Assembly: GCA_009694745.1 (NCBI GenBank)
Contig: SHUF01000005.1
Coordinates: forward strand, 1-64,000
Length of the DNA stretch: 64,000 bases
Reading direction: 5' to 3'
Source of the DNA: Acidobacteriota bacterium
GTDB lineage: Bacteria; Acidobacteriota; Vicinamibacteria; Vicinamibacterales; SCN-69-37
Shown here: positions 55,599 through 64,000 of the stretch, piece by piece
Numbering within the stretch: the stretch's first letter is position 1
Layout: every line of letters begins with the position of its first letter
Position numbers and translations under genes: made by a program
Notes under the pieces: model-generated
Database searches by the model: none
What the model was told of the DNA's origin: nothing
The model's input: only the letters and a program-made list of their open reading frames with translations

Positions 55599-56534
55599 AT
55601 GAACGTTCGCACTCGCGTGCGCGGCTTCGTCCTGTTGTCTGCCACCTGCCTGGCCGTCACCTCCGAGGCCCGCCAGCCCTGGATCACCAAACGCGTGGTC
55701 GCGCACCGCGGTGCCTCGTCGTACGCGCCGGAACACACAGCAGCCGCCTACCGACTGGCGATCTCGCAGGGTTCGGATTATGTGGAGCAGGGTCTGGCGG
55801 TGACAAAGGATGGTGTGCTCGTGTGCCTCCATGACGACTCACTCGAACGCACGACGAATGTCGAGGAGGTGTTTCCGGACCGATCGTCAACGGATGCTGC
55901 CGGCCGCACCCAGTGGCTGGTGGCCGACTTCACGCTCGGCGAGATCAAGCAACTGGACGCAGGCAGCTGGTTTCACCCGAAGTTTGCTGGTGAGCGCGTG
56001 CTGACCTGGGACGAGGCTGTGGACCTGGTGTGGGACAAGGCCGGCATGTTTCCCGAACTCAAGGCGCCGGCGCTCTATCGCAGTCGCGGCATCGACATCG
56101 TCGCGCTATTTGCATCGGCGGTCCGGCGCCGGGACATGGACCGTCCCACGCCCGCAGGCACCATGCCGAGGCTGAGGGCTCAGTCATTCGACGAGCCGGC
56201 GGTGCGGGAACTCGCCCTCGCGCTTCCGAACATCCCGCGGACGTTCCTCCTTGGGCGCGGTGCGCGGGTGGAGCGATGGTTGTCGTCCGCCGAGTGGGTG
56301 AAGGAGGTGGCACTCTTCTCGAGCGACCTCAGTCCCACCAAAGCCATCGTGGAAGCGCAGCCCGCGCTGGTGGACTGGGCCCACGCCGCTGGGCTTACCG
56401 TCACGCCGTACACCTTTCGATCGGGCGCCACAGGGCGATTCCCCGACGTTGAGGCGGAGATGCGCTACTTCCTGTACGAGCTGGGCGTAGACGCCGTCTT
56501 CACCGACAATCCGGACCGGTTTCCGCGCCGCTGA
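55599..56534 (+). CDS. exported glycerophosphodiester phosphodiesterase
   Basis: 311 residues with an N-terminal signal-like segment. The GDPD TIM-barrel shows VVAHRGASSYAPEHT near residue 35, then VEQGLAVTKDGVLVCLHD with the paired catalytic histidine, and the ending GVDAVFTDNPDRF. It probably releases sn-glycerol-3-phosphate from phospholipid head-group diesters in the periplasm. The E-x-D metal pair reads EQG, so one acidic ligand differs from the common IExD. Start ATG 55599. Confidence 0.88.
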   Translation: MNVRTRVRGFVLLSATCLAVTSEARQPWITKRVVAHRGASSYAPEHTAAAYRLAISQGSDYVEQGLAVTKDGVLVCLHDDSLERTTNVEEVFPDRSSTDAAGRTQWLVADFTLGEIKQLDAGSWFHPKFAGERVLTWDEAVDLVWDKAGMFPELKAPALYRSRGIDIVALFASAVRRRDMDRPTPAGTMPRLRAQSFDEPAVRELALALPNIPRTFLLGRGARVERWLSSAEWVKEVALFSSDLSPTKAIVEAQPALVDWAHAAGLTVTPYTFRSGATGRFPDVEAEMRYFLYELGVDAVFTDNPDRFPRR

Positions 56535-56546
56535 GGCGAGCGCCGC

Positions 56547-58241
56547 TCATCCTTTCAGGGTGGGCCGCCGGTTATCGAGGCCCGTGGCCGCCTCAATCAC
56601 ACGGGCGACCACCAGCAATCCCGCCTCGTCGTACAACCGGCCCGCGAGGGTGAAACCTGTCGGTGTGCCGTTGTCGCGGAACCCCGTAGGTACAGCCACG
56701 GCCGGATGGCCCGTGAGACTTGTGATGGGATTCAGGCTGGTGGGATCCAGGGTCACGGGACCCGAGACCATAACGTCCACGCCCTCTGTCGCGCGCGCGT
56801 AGGCTTCCATCAGCCTCAGCCGCACGCGGTTCGCCTGCAGGTAGTCCACGGCCGTGACCAGGTGATACGCGCGCAAATCATTGCGCACCCGCTGCGCGCG
56901 GAGGCCGGCATCAGCGCCGGTGGTCACCACTGTCTCGAACCCTGCGGCGCGTTCGGTGTACTCGATGAAGTACGTGAGGTCGCTCGTGGGCACCTTGACG
57001 CTGCGAATCTCAAGCCCGGCCGCGCGGAGGGCATCAAGGGCCCTGGTGTTGTTCGCGCGCACTGCCGGGTCTTTCTCAAGTTCAAGCATGCCTTCGACGA
57101 CACCCACGACTTTGCCCTTGGCCGATTCGCGGCTGTCCCAGGCAAACACCATGCCTTCGGGAACGGAGAGGTCGTACCCGTCTGCACCTGCTATCGCATG
57201 AAGGACGATGGCGCAGTCCTCAACGGTGCGGCAAATGGGTCCAATTTTGTCGAGCGTCCACCCGGCGGCCATCACACCGCGCCGACTGACGCGGCCGAAG
57301 GTGGGACGCAGGCCCACAACGCCGCAGCGCACCGCGGGCGACAGAATCGAACCTCCAGTGTCTGTGCCAATCGCAAAACCGGCCAACCCTGCAGCAGCCG
57401 CCGCGCCCGAGCCCGCCGACGATCCGCTGGAGCCTTGCGCGGGATCCCAGGGGTTGTTGGTGCGTCCGCCAAACCACTGATCCCCGAACGCAAACTCGCC
57501 CGTGGTCAGCTTGGCCACGAGCACAGCGCCGGCGCGGGTCAACCGCTGCACCACCTCCGCGTCTTCATCGATCACCCGGCGCTCGAACGGCGCGGCGCCC
57601 CAGGTGGTGGGCGCGCCTTTGGCGGCCACAATGTCTTTCACGCCCCAGGGGATCCCATGCAGAAGTCCGCGGTACTTCCCCTGTGCCAGTTCCCGGTCGA
57701 GCTCGCGCGCTTGCACCAAGGCGCGATCAGCGGTCAGATTCACCACGCAGTTCAGCGACGGGTTGTACCGTTCCAGCCGGCGCAGGTACATCTCGGTCAA
57801 CTCGACCGACGACACCACGCGCCTTCGCACCAGATTCGCCAGTTGCGTGACTGAACGAAACGCGAGGTCATCCAGATTGGATGGCCTGGCCTGGCGGCTC
57901 GGCACGGCCGGACGATGCACCCGCGTCGGTACGACGACAGGGAAACCCGGCACTCGAGGATTAAACAGGATGGGTGATGGGACGTCGTTGTCGGGCGGCG
58001 CCTGATGGAGCTCTTCTGCGCGGGTCAGAATCCGATTCAGCGAAGCCACCATGCCCTGCTGTTCGGTCTCGGTGTATTTCAAGCCGGCGAGTTGCACGGC
58101 CTCGCGCACCATGGCCGCAGTCACGCGAGACTGCGGCGCCTGAGCCGCCTGCGCGAAGAGCGCCCGCGCAAACGGCTCGGACCCCATGCCGAGCGCGGCG
58201 AGAGCCGCAAAGAACTGGCGTCTGCCTGGCACGTCGCTCAC
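56547..58241 (-). CDS. amidase-signature hydrolase, exported
   Basis: 564 residues. The N-terminus has GRRQFFAALAALGMG, a twin-arginine-like export signal. The amidase-signature Ser-Ser-Lys triad is seen as HGIPWGVKDIV (Lys), GSSGSSAGSG (cis-Ser) and TDTGGSI (nucleophile Ser). It hydrolyses amides; the substrate is unknown. The GTG start at 58241 overlaps the stop of the SnoaL-like gene by four bases (GTGA). Confidence 0.9.
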   Translation of the reverse strand: MSDVPGRRQFFAALAALGMGSEPFARALFAQAAQAPQSRVTAAMVREAVQLAGLKYTETEQQGMVASLNRILTRAEELHQAPPDNDVPSPILFNPRVPGFPVVVPTRVHRPAVPSRQARPSNLDDLAFRSVTQLANLVRRRVVSSVELTEMYLRRLERYNPSLNCVVNLTADRALVQARELDRELAQGKYRGLLHGIPWGVKDIVAAKGAPTTWGAAPFERRVIDEDAEVVQRLTRAGAVLVAKLTTGEFAFGDQWFGGRTNNPWDPAQGSSGSSAGSGAAAAAGLAGFAIGTDTGGSILSPAVRCGVVGLRPTFGRVSRRGVMAAGWTLDKIGPICRTVEDCAIVLHAIAGADGYDLSVPEGMVFAWDSRESAKGKVVGVVEGMLELEKDPAVRANNTRALDALRAAGLEIRSVKVPTSDLTYFIEYTERAAGFETVVTTGADAGLRAQRVRNDLRAYHLVTAVDYLQANRVRLRLMEAYARATEGVDVMVSGPVTLDPTSLNPITSLTGHPAVAVPTGFRDNGTPTGFTLAGRLYDEAGLLVVARVIEAATGLDNRRPTLKG

Positions 58242-58516
58242 CTAACCTGTCCCTGCGGACTGAAGTGCCAGATATGCACTTCGTCTACTTCCTCGACGCG
58301 TTTTCCAATGGCGCGCACTGTCGCACTGATAGCGGCGAGCGACTGGAAGAACCCCACTCCCTGATCCCGCCCACGCCGCGGCTGCAGCCAGGGCACGTCG
58401 GTGGAGTTCACGCCATATTCCCATTCGACGTCACTCGCCATGTGCGCGAGAATCGCGGGTACATCACCCTTGCCGAACGCTTCGTACATCTGCTGGACAG
58501 TCTCAACGTGGTTCAC
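58238..58516 (-). CDS. short SnoaL/NTF2-like protein, probably C-terminally truncated
   Basis: 92 residues with the start of a SnoaL-like fold: VETVQQMYEAFGKGDVPAILAHMASDVEWEYG, ending EVDEVHIWHFSPQGQVR. Family members usually run about 30 residues further ('RFRHYVDT...'). Here a TGA follows directly and overlaps the amidase start. The GTG at 58516 has GAGGGG about seven bases upstream. It could be a shortened functional protein or the remnant of a deletion that joined it to the amidase. Confidence 0.7.
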   Translation of the reverse strand: MNHVETVQQMYEAFGKGDVPAILAHMASDVEWEYGVNSTDVPWLQPRRGRDQGVGFFQSLAAISATVRAIGKRVEEVDEVHIWHFSPQGQVR

Positions 58517-58624
58517 GCGTACACCCCTCGCGAGAAACTACCATGACTTGGCTCACGCGAGATGGGTGTGGACCAAGCTGCGGCTCGCTGACGTCATTGC
58601 AAGGACCGATGGCGCATAGGAGCG

Positions 58625-58783
58625 ATGATAATCCGTCTGAGTCGACCTCTTCTGGCTTCAGTGGTCGTCGTGGGTGTGGCGCTGCTCCTCACCTCGACGT
58701 TTTCGGGGATCGAACGCGCAATGCCCATCGAGCCATTCGGCATGGAGCCCCCCAGATCGACCATAATTACGTCGACATGGTGA
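58625..58783 (+). CDS. possible small membrane or exported protein
   Basis: A 52-residue frame beginning MIIRLSRPLLASVVVVGVAL, a basic start followed by one strongly hydrophobic helix, as in a signal peptide or single-span protein. GGAG lies two bases before the ATG, which is too close for a good Shine-Dalgarno. It overlaps the amidohydrolase start by seven bases. The remaining part of the 58517-58776 gap shows nothing recognisable. Low confidence that it is expressed. Confidence 0.3.
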   Translation: MIIRLSRPLLASVVVVGVALLLTSTFSGIERAMPIEPFGMEPPRSTIITSTW

Positions 58784-60414
58784 ACATAATGCTGAAAACA
58801 CTGGTACTGCTTGTTTCGATTTGCCTGACGATGTCCGCGGGGCTGGTCCTCAACGCCAGGCAGGACGGCCTGGTCCCCGCGCCGGACCGCCGGCCGACGG
58901 AAGGACGCGGGCCGTTTCCGACGCTGACCATCCGCAACGTGATGGTCATCGACGGCACCGGCGCTCCGCCCTTCGGGCCCATGAACGTCGTCGTGGAAAA
59001 CAACCGCATCGCGCGAATCACGAGCGCCGGCACGCCAAGCGTCCCGCCGCCGCCCGTACCAGCCAGCCAGGCAGCCGCCGGCGAGGTGCTTGAGGCCGCG
59101 GGCATGTACCTGATGCCGGGCTTCGTCAACCTGCACATGCACCTTGGCGATCCGATCAAGGCGCCCGAAGCGGAGTACACGTACAAGCTCTGGCTGGCGC
59201 ATGGCATCACGGCCGGCCGCGGCGTGGAGCTGGCGCCGCAGCCGTTCGTCCTGCGCGAGAAAGCGCGCAGTGCCGCCAACGCGATCGTTGCGCCCCGGCT
59301 CTTCAACTACCAACGACCCGGCAGCGGTTGGACCGAGGGCCTCATCGACACGCCCGAGAAGGCGCGCGCTTGGGTTCGCTGGTGCGCCGCCAACGGCGTG
59401 GACGGCATGAAGCTGGTGGCGCATCCGCCCGAGATCATGGCGGCGCTGCTCGACGAAGCGAAGAAGCATGGCCTGGGATCCACGGCGCACCTCGAACAGC
59501 GCGGCGTGGCGCAGATGAACGCGCTCACCGCCGCCAGGCTCGGCCTAGGCACGGTCACCCACTTCTACGGCCACTTCGAGACGCTGCTGCGCGACCACGA
59601 GATTCAACCCTGGCCCGCCCAGATGAATTACAACGACGAGCAGTTCCGCTTCGGCCAGGTGGCGCGCCTCTGGGACCAGATCCACCCACCCGGCAGCCCC
59701 GAGTGGACGGCGTACTTGCAGGAGCACGTGAAGCTCGGCACGATCTTCGATCCCACGCTGACCGCCTATGCCGCCACCCGCGACGTGATGCGGATGAGAA
59801 ATGCCGACTGGCACGCGAAGTACACGCTCCCGTCGCTGATGGAGTTTTATGCCCCGAGCCGGGTGAACCACGGCGCGTACTACTACGACTGGACCACGTC
59901 GGACGAGATCGCGTGGCGCAATTTCTATCAGGTGTGGTTCCGGCTCGTGAACGACTACAAGAAGATGGGTGGCCGGGTCACCGCGAGCGACGACGCGGCG
60001 TACACCTACAACACTTGGGGCTTCGGCTACATCCACGAGCTTGAGCTTTTGCAGGAGGCGGGGTTCCATCCGCTCGAGGTCATCCGGGCCGCGACGATGC
60101 ACGGCGCGCAGGCGCTGCATGAGCCGAAGGGGCAACCGCTGCAGTTCGGGATCGTCCGCGCCGGCATGCTGGCCGACATGGTCATTGTCGACCAGAACCC
60201 GCTGCAGAACCTGAAGGTGCTCTACGGGACCGGGGCCGTCCGATTAAACGACCAGACGGGCCGTGCCGAGCGCGTGGGCGGCGTGAAATACACCATCAAG
60301 GACGGCATCGTCTACGATGCGAAGCGCCTGCTCGCCGACGTGGCGGCGATGGTGGAGAAGCAGAAAGCGGCGCCGGCTCAGCGCCCACCGGGCGGCATGT
60401 GGGTGTTCAGGTAG
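58777..60414 (+). CDS. exported amidohydrolase
   Basis: 545 residues with a signal peptide (LKTLVLLVSICLTMSAGL). Metal-dependent hydrolase TIM-barrel: IRNVMVIDGTG and NLHMHLG (HxH), MKLVAHPPE, STAHLEQRG, THFYGHFE and TASDDAAY are in the expected order for the metal ligands. It ends with the composite beta-domain AGMLADMVIVDQNPL. It may act on exported cyclic amides or peptide derivatives; the substrate is unknown. The start is ATG 58777 or 58789; CATAAT lies nine bases before the former. It overlaps the convergent DPP4 gene by 37 bases. Confidence 0.87.
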   Translation: MVNIMLKTLVLLVSICLTMSAGLVLNARQDGLVPAPDRRPTEGRGPFPTLTIRNVMVIDGTGAPPFGPMNVVVENNRIARITSAGTPSVPPPPVPASQAAAGEVLEAAGMYLMPGFVNLHMHLGDPIKAPEAEYTYKLWLAHGITAGRGVELAPQPFVLREKARSAANAIVAPRLFNYQRPGSGWTEGLIDTPEKARAWVRWCAANGVDGMKLVAHPPEIMAALLDEAKKHGLGSTAHLEQRGVAQMNALTAARLGLGTVTHFYGHFETLLRDHEIQPWPAQMNYNDEQFRFGQVARLWDQIHPPGSPEWTAYLQEHVKLGTIFDPTLTAYAATRDVMRMRNADWHAKYTLPSLMEFYAPSRVNHGAYYYDWTTSDEIAWRNFYQVWFRLVNDYKKMGGRVTASDDAAYTYNTWGFGYIHELELLQEAGFHPLEVIRAATMHGAQALHEPKGQPLQFGIVRAGMLADMVIVDQNPLQNLKVLYGTGAVRLNDQTGRAERVGGVKYTIKDGIVYDAKRLLADVAAMVEKQKAAPAQRPPGGMWVFR

Positions 60415-62645
60415 GTCGTCAACAGCTTGTAGAGGTGTGGCGTCGTGCCCGGCCCTTCAGAGATGCCGTGCGATCGGTTCGGATAGGACATCATCGAAAA
60501 CGCCTTGCCGTTGGCAATGAGTTCGTTCACCAGCATCTCAAAACTCTGGTAGTGCACGTTGTCGTCGCCGGTGCCGTGGACGATGAGCAGATTGCCCTTC
60601 AGGTTCTTCGCGAATGTGATCGGGGAGCCGTTCTTGTACCCATCGGCGTTGTCCTTGGGCAGGCTCATAAACCGCTCCTGATAGATGGAGTCGTATTGGC
60701 GCTGATCTGAGACAAACGCCACTGCCATACCGGTCTTGTACAGATCCGGATAACGGAAGATCGCGTTGAGCGTCATCTGTCCGCCACCGCTCCAGCCCCA
60801 GCTGCCCACTCGATCGGCGTCCACATACGGCCAGGCCGCAATCGCGGCCTTGACGGCGGCCGCCTGATCGGCAGATGCGAGAATGCCGATCTGGCGATAC
60901 ACGCTCTTACGCCATGCCCGGCCGCGTGGCGCGGGTGTGCCGCGATTGTCGAAACTGGCCACGATGTAGCCCTGCTCGGCAAGCATGAGATGCCAGAGGT
61001 AGTTGTTGCCGCCCCAGCTGTCCTGCACCGTCTGGCCTGCGGGTTCGCCGTAGACGTAGACGAAAAGCGGATACTTCTTCGTCGGATCGAAGTTGGGCGG
61101 CAGGATGCGCCACGAGTCGACCTGAACGCCGCCGCCGATGTCGAGCCTGGTGAACTCGACGCGTTTGCGGCTGAGCGCGTTGACCTTTGCGCGCAACGCT
61201 GCATTGGCCGCCAGAGGACGCACCGTCTCGCCGCCGGGCAGCCGGACAAGTTCGGTCTGGGGCGGCGTGTCGAGCGTGGAGAAGTTGTGGAACGCCCAGC
61301 GGGACGAGGGTGACACGTCGTAGCGGTGCACACCTGTCTGCGTGGCGGAGCCCACACGCTCAGGCTTGCCGCTACCATCCATGCGGACGCGGTACTGGAA
61401 GCGCGTGGTGGCGTTGTCGGGCGATGCGGTCACGTACAGCAGGCCCGCTTTCTCGTCGATGGCGTCGACGCTCATCACGTCGTAGTCGCCCGGCGTCATG
61501 AGCCGCACTTCCTTGCCGTCGCGCGACACGTAGTATGCGTGCCGCCAACCGTCGCGCTCGCTGAGCCAGAACAGACCCTTGCCTCCGGCCAGCCACACGT
61601 AACGGTTCATGTCGTCGAGCCACGCCTCGTCTTTATCGACGAAGATCGTGCGAAGAGCGCCAGTAATCGCGTTGCCGAGCTGCACCTGGTTGGTGTTCTG
61701 CAATCGGTTGAGTTGCTGGAAGATGACTTCGTCGGCGTTGCCGGCCCAGTCGATCAACGGAATGTAGAGGTCATGCGGATCGCCCTGCGTCTTCATCCAC
61801 ACGGTTGGTCCGCCGGCCGCCGGGACCACACCGACGCGCACGGCGGAGTTCGGCTCACCAGCCTTGGGATGTTTAAATGACGTGGTCTTCGGATAGAGGG
61901 CGTCCGTGTTGTTGATCATCGTGAACACGGGCACGCCATGGGTATCGAATTGCCAGTAGGCGATGAGGCGGCTATCGGGACTCCAGCGGAAGCCGTCGCG
62001 AATGCCGAACTCCTCTTCGTTCACCCAGTCGGACGTCCCGTTGATGATGTCGTCGGTACCGTCGGTCGTCAGCGCGCGAATCGCACCGTCGGTCAGGTTC
62101 TCGACGTAGATGTTGTTCTTGACGACGTACGCCGCCATACGCCCGTCGGGCGAGAGTTTGGCGAACATGAGCGTTGACGGCTCGAAGCGCGAACCGAGTT
62201 TGCGGAGCAGACCCGACGCCAGGTTGAACGTCCAGAAATCGCCACGGGTGTTCTGTCGCCAGACCCGGCGCGAACTGGTCATGACGATCAGCACTGCGCC
62301 GTCAGGCGACCACGCGTAGTCGTCGATGGCGATCGGGGTCGCCGCTCCCGGCGGCACCAGTCTGCTGGCCGGCACCAGGATCTCGCGCGCGCCGGTCTCG
62401 GCCCTGTAGAGGACGAGATCGAGCCCGGCACCGCCGGCGGCCGGCTCCACCGTGGTGTACGAATCGCCGTCGGCCATCCAACGCGCGGGCCCGAATCGTT
62501 CGGCGGCGAAGTCTCGCGAGGCGAAGATCTGATCGACGCTGAGGCCCGCGGCGTCCGCGGGTTTCGTTTGTGCGCCTGTCGAGACGACGAGCATGACCAC
62601 TGCGGCGGCTTGCAGAGCCAGGAGGCGGTAGATTCCATTGCGCAT
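60378..62645 (-). CDS. dipeptidyl peptidase IV family serine peptidase (S9B)
   Basis: 755 residues. Signal peptide (about 1-26), beta-propeller (about 50-500) and alpha/beta-hydrolase domain. DWVNEEEFG carries the double glutamate that binds the substrate amino terminus. The triad is GSWGWSGGGQM (Ser), GTGDDNVHY (Asp) and RSHGIS (His). It cleaves X-Pro or X-Ala dipeptides in the periplasm. The ATG at 62645 is preceded by TAGACT six bases away, suggesting a leaderless mRNA. Confidence 0.93.
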   Translation of the reverse strand: MRNGIYRLLALQAAAVVMLVVSTGAQTKPADAAGLSVDQIFASRDFAAERFGPARWMADGDSYTTVEPAAGGAGLDLVLYRAETGAREILVPASRLVPPGAATPIAIDDYAWSPDGAVLIVMTSSRRVWRQNTRGDFWTFNLASGLLRKLGSRFEPSTLMFAKLSPDGRMAAYVVKNNIYVENLTDGAIRALTTDGTDDIINGTSDWVNEEEFGIRDGFRWSPDSRLIAYWQFDTHGVPVFTMINNTDALYPKTTSFKHPKAGEPNSAVRVGVVPAAGGPTVWMKTQGDPHDLYIPLIDWAGNADEVIFQQLNRLQNTNQVQLGNAITGALRTIFVDKDEAWLDDMNRYVWLAGGKGLFWLSERDGWRHAYYVSRDGKEVRLMTPGDYDVMSVDAIDEKAGLLYVTASPDNATTRFQYRVRMDGSGKPERVGSATQTGVHRYDVSPSSRWAFHNFSTLDTPPQTELVRLPGGETVRPLAANAALRAKVNALSRKRVEFTRLDIGGGVQVDSWRILPPNFDPTKKYPLFVYVYGEPAGQTVQDSWGGNNYLWHLMLAEQGYIVASFDNRGTPAPRGRAWRKSVYRQIGILASADQAAAVKAAIAAWPYVDADRVGSWGWSGGGQMTLNAIFRYPDLYKTGMAVAFVSDQRQYDSIYQERFMSLPKDNADGYKNGSPITFAKNLKGNLLIVHGTGDDNVHYQSFEMLVNELIANGKAFSMMSYPNRSHGISEGPGTTPHLYKLLTTYLNTHMPPGGR

Positions 62646-62651
62646 GGCGCG

Positions 62652-62657
62652 AGTCTA
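62652..62657 (-). promoter_or_regulatory. TAGACT -10-like element before the DPP4 gene
   Basis: On the minus strand TAGACT ends six bases before the ATG. Divergently, TGC-TACGAT (about 62668-62673) could be an extended -10 for the sortilin-like gene, which does have a leader with AGGAG. Confidence 0.4.
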
Positions 62658-62701
62658 CCGCACCTGCTACGATGCGCCGACTCAGTGGCGAGGAGACAAT
62701 G

Positions 62702-64000
62702 ATGAAAGCAAAAGTTCTGGGGGTGGTCTTCGCCGTGATGGCGACCTCTGTCGTTGCCCAAGATGCGCGCCTGCAGTCGTGGGCTCGTCACGTGGAGTTG
62801 CGGGACCAGTCGCCCTTTCGCGGCCTCAACTGGCAATCGCTCGGTCCGCGATTTCAGGGCGGCCGAGTCCAACGGCTCACCGCCGTGCCCGGCACCGGCA
62901 TCATCTACGCAGGCTTCGGATCCGGATCGCTCTGGAAGACGATCAACAACGGGTTGACCTGGACGCCGATCTTCGACGACCAGCCCACTTTCACGATCGG
63001 CGACGTCGCGGTCTCTGCCTCGAACCCAAATATCCTATATGTGGGAACGGGCGAGAGCCTGCTCGCTCGAAGTTCGTTCGCCGGCGTCGGCGTCTTCAAG
63101 TCTGTGGACGCCGGGGCGACCTGGACGCACCTGGGCCTCGCCGACACGCATCAGATCGGCCGCGTCGCCATCCACCCGAAGAACCCAGACATTGTTTTTG
63201 TCGCCGCGCTCGGACATCTGTTCACGCCCAACGAAGAGCGGGGGGTATTCCGCACCAAGGACGGTGGCAAGACGTGGAAGAAGGTGCTGTACATCTCGGA
63301 CAAGGCCGGGGGAGCCGACGTGGTGTTCGATCCGTCGCGTCCCGATACAATCTACGCGGCCACCAACGAGCACGACCGCAGGGCGTGGAACTCGATTGAG
63401 CACGGCCCGGGATCGGGCGTGTTCAAGTCTGTTGACGGGGGCGGGACGTGGAAGAAGCTCTCAGACGGTCTGCCGGGCGGCGCGTTCATCGGCCGCATCG
63501 GCCTGGCTGTGGCAGCGTCGGCGCCGCAGACGGTCTATGCGTTCATCGCGAACCAGACGCCCGTGGAGGAAACGCGGCCGGAGGGCACGCGCATCGTTGC
63601 GACCGGCCCGGAGGTGTATCGCTCAGATGACCGCGGCGAACACTGGCGCAAGCTACCGATGCAGAACGATCGCGCCCGGCTCGGCTCGTACGGCGTCATC
63701 GTCGTGGCTCCCGACAACCCGGATGTGTTCTACGCGCTGGCCCCGAATCTCCAGCGTTCGGACGATGGCGGCCGCACATTCCAGCAGATGCACGGCCTTG
63801 TCACGCATCTCTATGAGCATCCGTCTCCGGCTCTGCACCTGGACCATCACGATCTGTGGATCGATCCCACCGATGCGAAACGAATGATCCTCGGTAACGA
63901 CGGCGGCGTGTACGTCACGAGTGATCGGGGTGCGACGTGGCTGCATCTCAACAACATCCCGGTCGGGGAGTTCTATGCGATCTCTGTGGATCAGGCCGAT
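62702..64000 (+). CDS. sortilin/VPS10-like BNR-repeat exported protein (partial, runs off the window)
   Basis: 433 codons to the window edge without a stop. A signal peptide (KAKVLGVVFAVMATSVVAQ) is followed by a beta-propeller built of BNR/Asp-box repeats: SLWKTINNGLTWTPI, GVFKSVDAGATWTHL, GVFRTKDGGKTWKK, GVFKSVDGGGTWKK and VYRSDDRGEHWRK (S/T-x-D-x-G-x-x-W). Such proteins, often called VPS10 or glycosyl-hydrolase-like, are abundant in acidobacteria; the role is unknown, perhaps peptide or glycan binding beside the peptidases. AGGAG lies six bases before the ATG at 62702. Confidence 0.88.
   Translation, partial: MKAKVLGVVFAVMATSVVAQDARLQSWARHVELRDQSPFRGLNWQSLGPRFQGGRVQRLTAVPGTGIIYAGFGSGSLWKTINNGLTWTPIFDDQPTFTIGDVAVSASNPNILYVGTGESLLARSSFAGVGVFKSVDAGATWTHLGLADTHQIGRVAIHPKNPDIVFVAALGHLFTPNEERGVFRTKDGGKTWKKVLYISDKAGGADVVFDPSRPDTIYAATNEHDRRAWNSIEHGPGSGVFKSVDGGGTWKKLSDGLPGGAFIGRIGLAVAASAPQTVYAFIANQTPVEETRPEGTRIVATGPEVYRSDDRGEHWRKLPMQNDRARLGSYGVIVVAPDNPDVFYALAPNLQRSDDGGRTFQQMHGLVTHLYEHPSPALHLDHHDLWIDPTDAKRMILGNDGGVYVTSDRGATWLHLNNIPVGEFYAISVDQAD

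Noticed and set aside
58517..58776. Remnant of a larger gene before the amidohydrolase
   Set aside because: Only a 52-codon hydrophobic frame is visible; no similarity to the neighbouring proteins was recognised in any frame.

Overview
The window looks like chromosomal DNA of a GC-rich, Gram-negative bacterium, most probably an acidobacterium of the Vicinamibacteria type. The envelope genes (LptD, TonB/ExbB/ExbD, an Oar-like TonB-dependent receptor, SecDF-YajC, UppP, Lgt, LspA) show an outer membrane. The secreted dipeptidyl peptidase, amidohydrolase and sortilin/BNR-repeat proteins, and the carboxypeptidase-regulatory-domain receptor, are typical of that phylum. The taxonomic call is inference from gene content.

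Layout. 1-900: edge of a possible IS630-type transposase, tRNA-Ala(GGC), a cold-shock protein and a selenocysteine tRNA. 900-6100 (minus): HAD phosphatase, a degenerate ABC ATPase, a PHP phosphoesterase, a Fur regulator fused to a ferritin-like domain, an A-type Fe-S carrier and class I fumarase. 6080-9570 (plus): exported methyltransferase, prenyl diphosphate synthase and membrane phosphodiesterase. 9600-16340: BioY, ThiD, aminopeptidase P, MoaE-MoaD, PrfA-PrmC, a HIT protein and a HAD phosphatase. 16378-21984: ileS-lspA-lgt-pseudouridine synthase-NUDIX operon. 21998-28091: lon (frame-broken), a DksA-like protein, L28, RidA and RelA/SpoT. 28183-31935: a TPR lipoprotein facing a tonB-exbB-exbD-exbD operon, with a terminator-rich gap between them. 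32074-37582 (minus): tgt-yajC-secD-secF-uppP-DUF502. 37608-41306: ddl, a compact unit with a long leader and a 17-residue Lys/Ala peptide, and a HEAT-cyclophilin lipoprotein. 41356-50677 (plus): deoxynucleoside kinase, accD, folC, lptD, two nucleotide-sugar enzymes, a fused prenol-kinase-like protein and a UbiA prenyltransferase. 50674-64000: HtpX and a run of exported proteins (a frame-broken TonB receptor, GDPD, amidase, amidohydrolase, DPP4 and a partial sortilin-like protein).

How the genes work together. Most are housekeeping. Translation is covered by ileS, prfA, prmC, rpmB, tgt and tRNAs, and stringent control by spoT and a DksA-like protein. Lipoprotein maturation (lspA, lgt), protein export (secDF, yajC), outer-membrane biogenesis (lptD, uppP, ddl) and TonB energisation make an envelope theme. 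moaE/moaD serve molybdenum cofactor, bioY biotin uptake and thiD thiamine synthesis.

Features that stand out: (i) many genes have a TATAAT-like hexamer ending only 6-10 bases before the start codon, with no leader that could hold a ribosome binding site, suggesting common leaderless transcription; (ii) the promoter-leader-17-residue peptide-terminator unit at 38777-39166; (iii) a perfect 25-bp inverted repeat at 29389-29449; (iv) the Fur-ferritin fusion; (v) the VTE5/VTE6-like kinase fusion beside a prenyltransferase; (vi) two long genes (lon and the TonB receptor), each broken by a single missing base.
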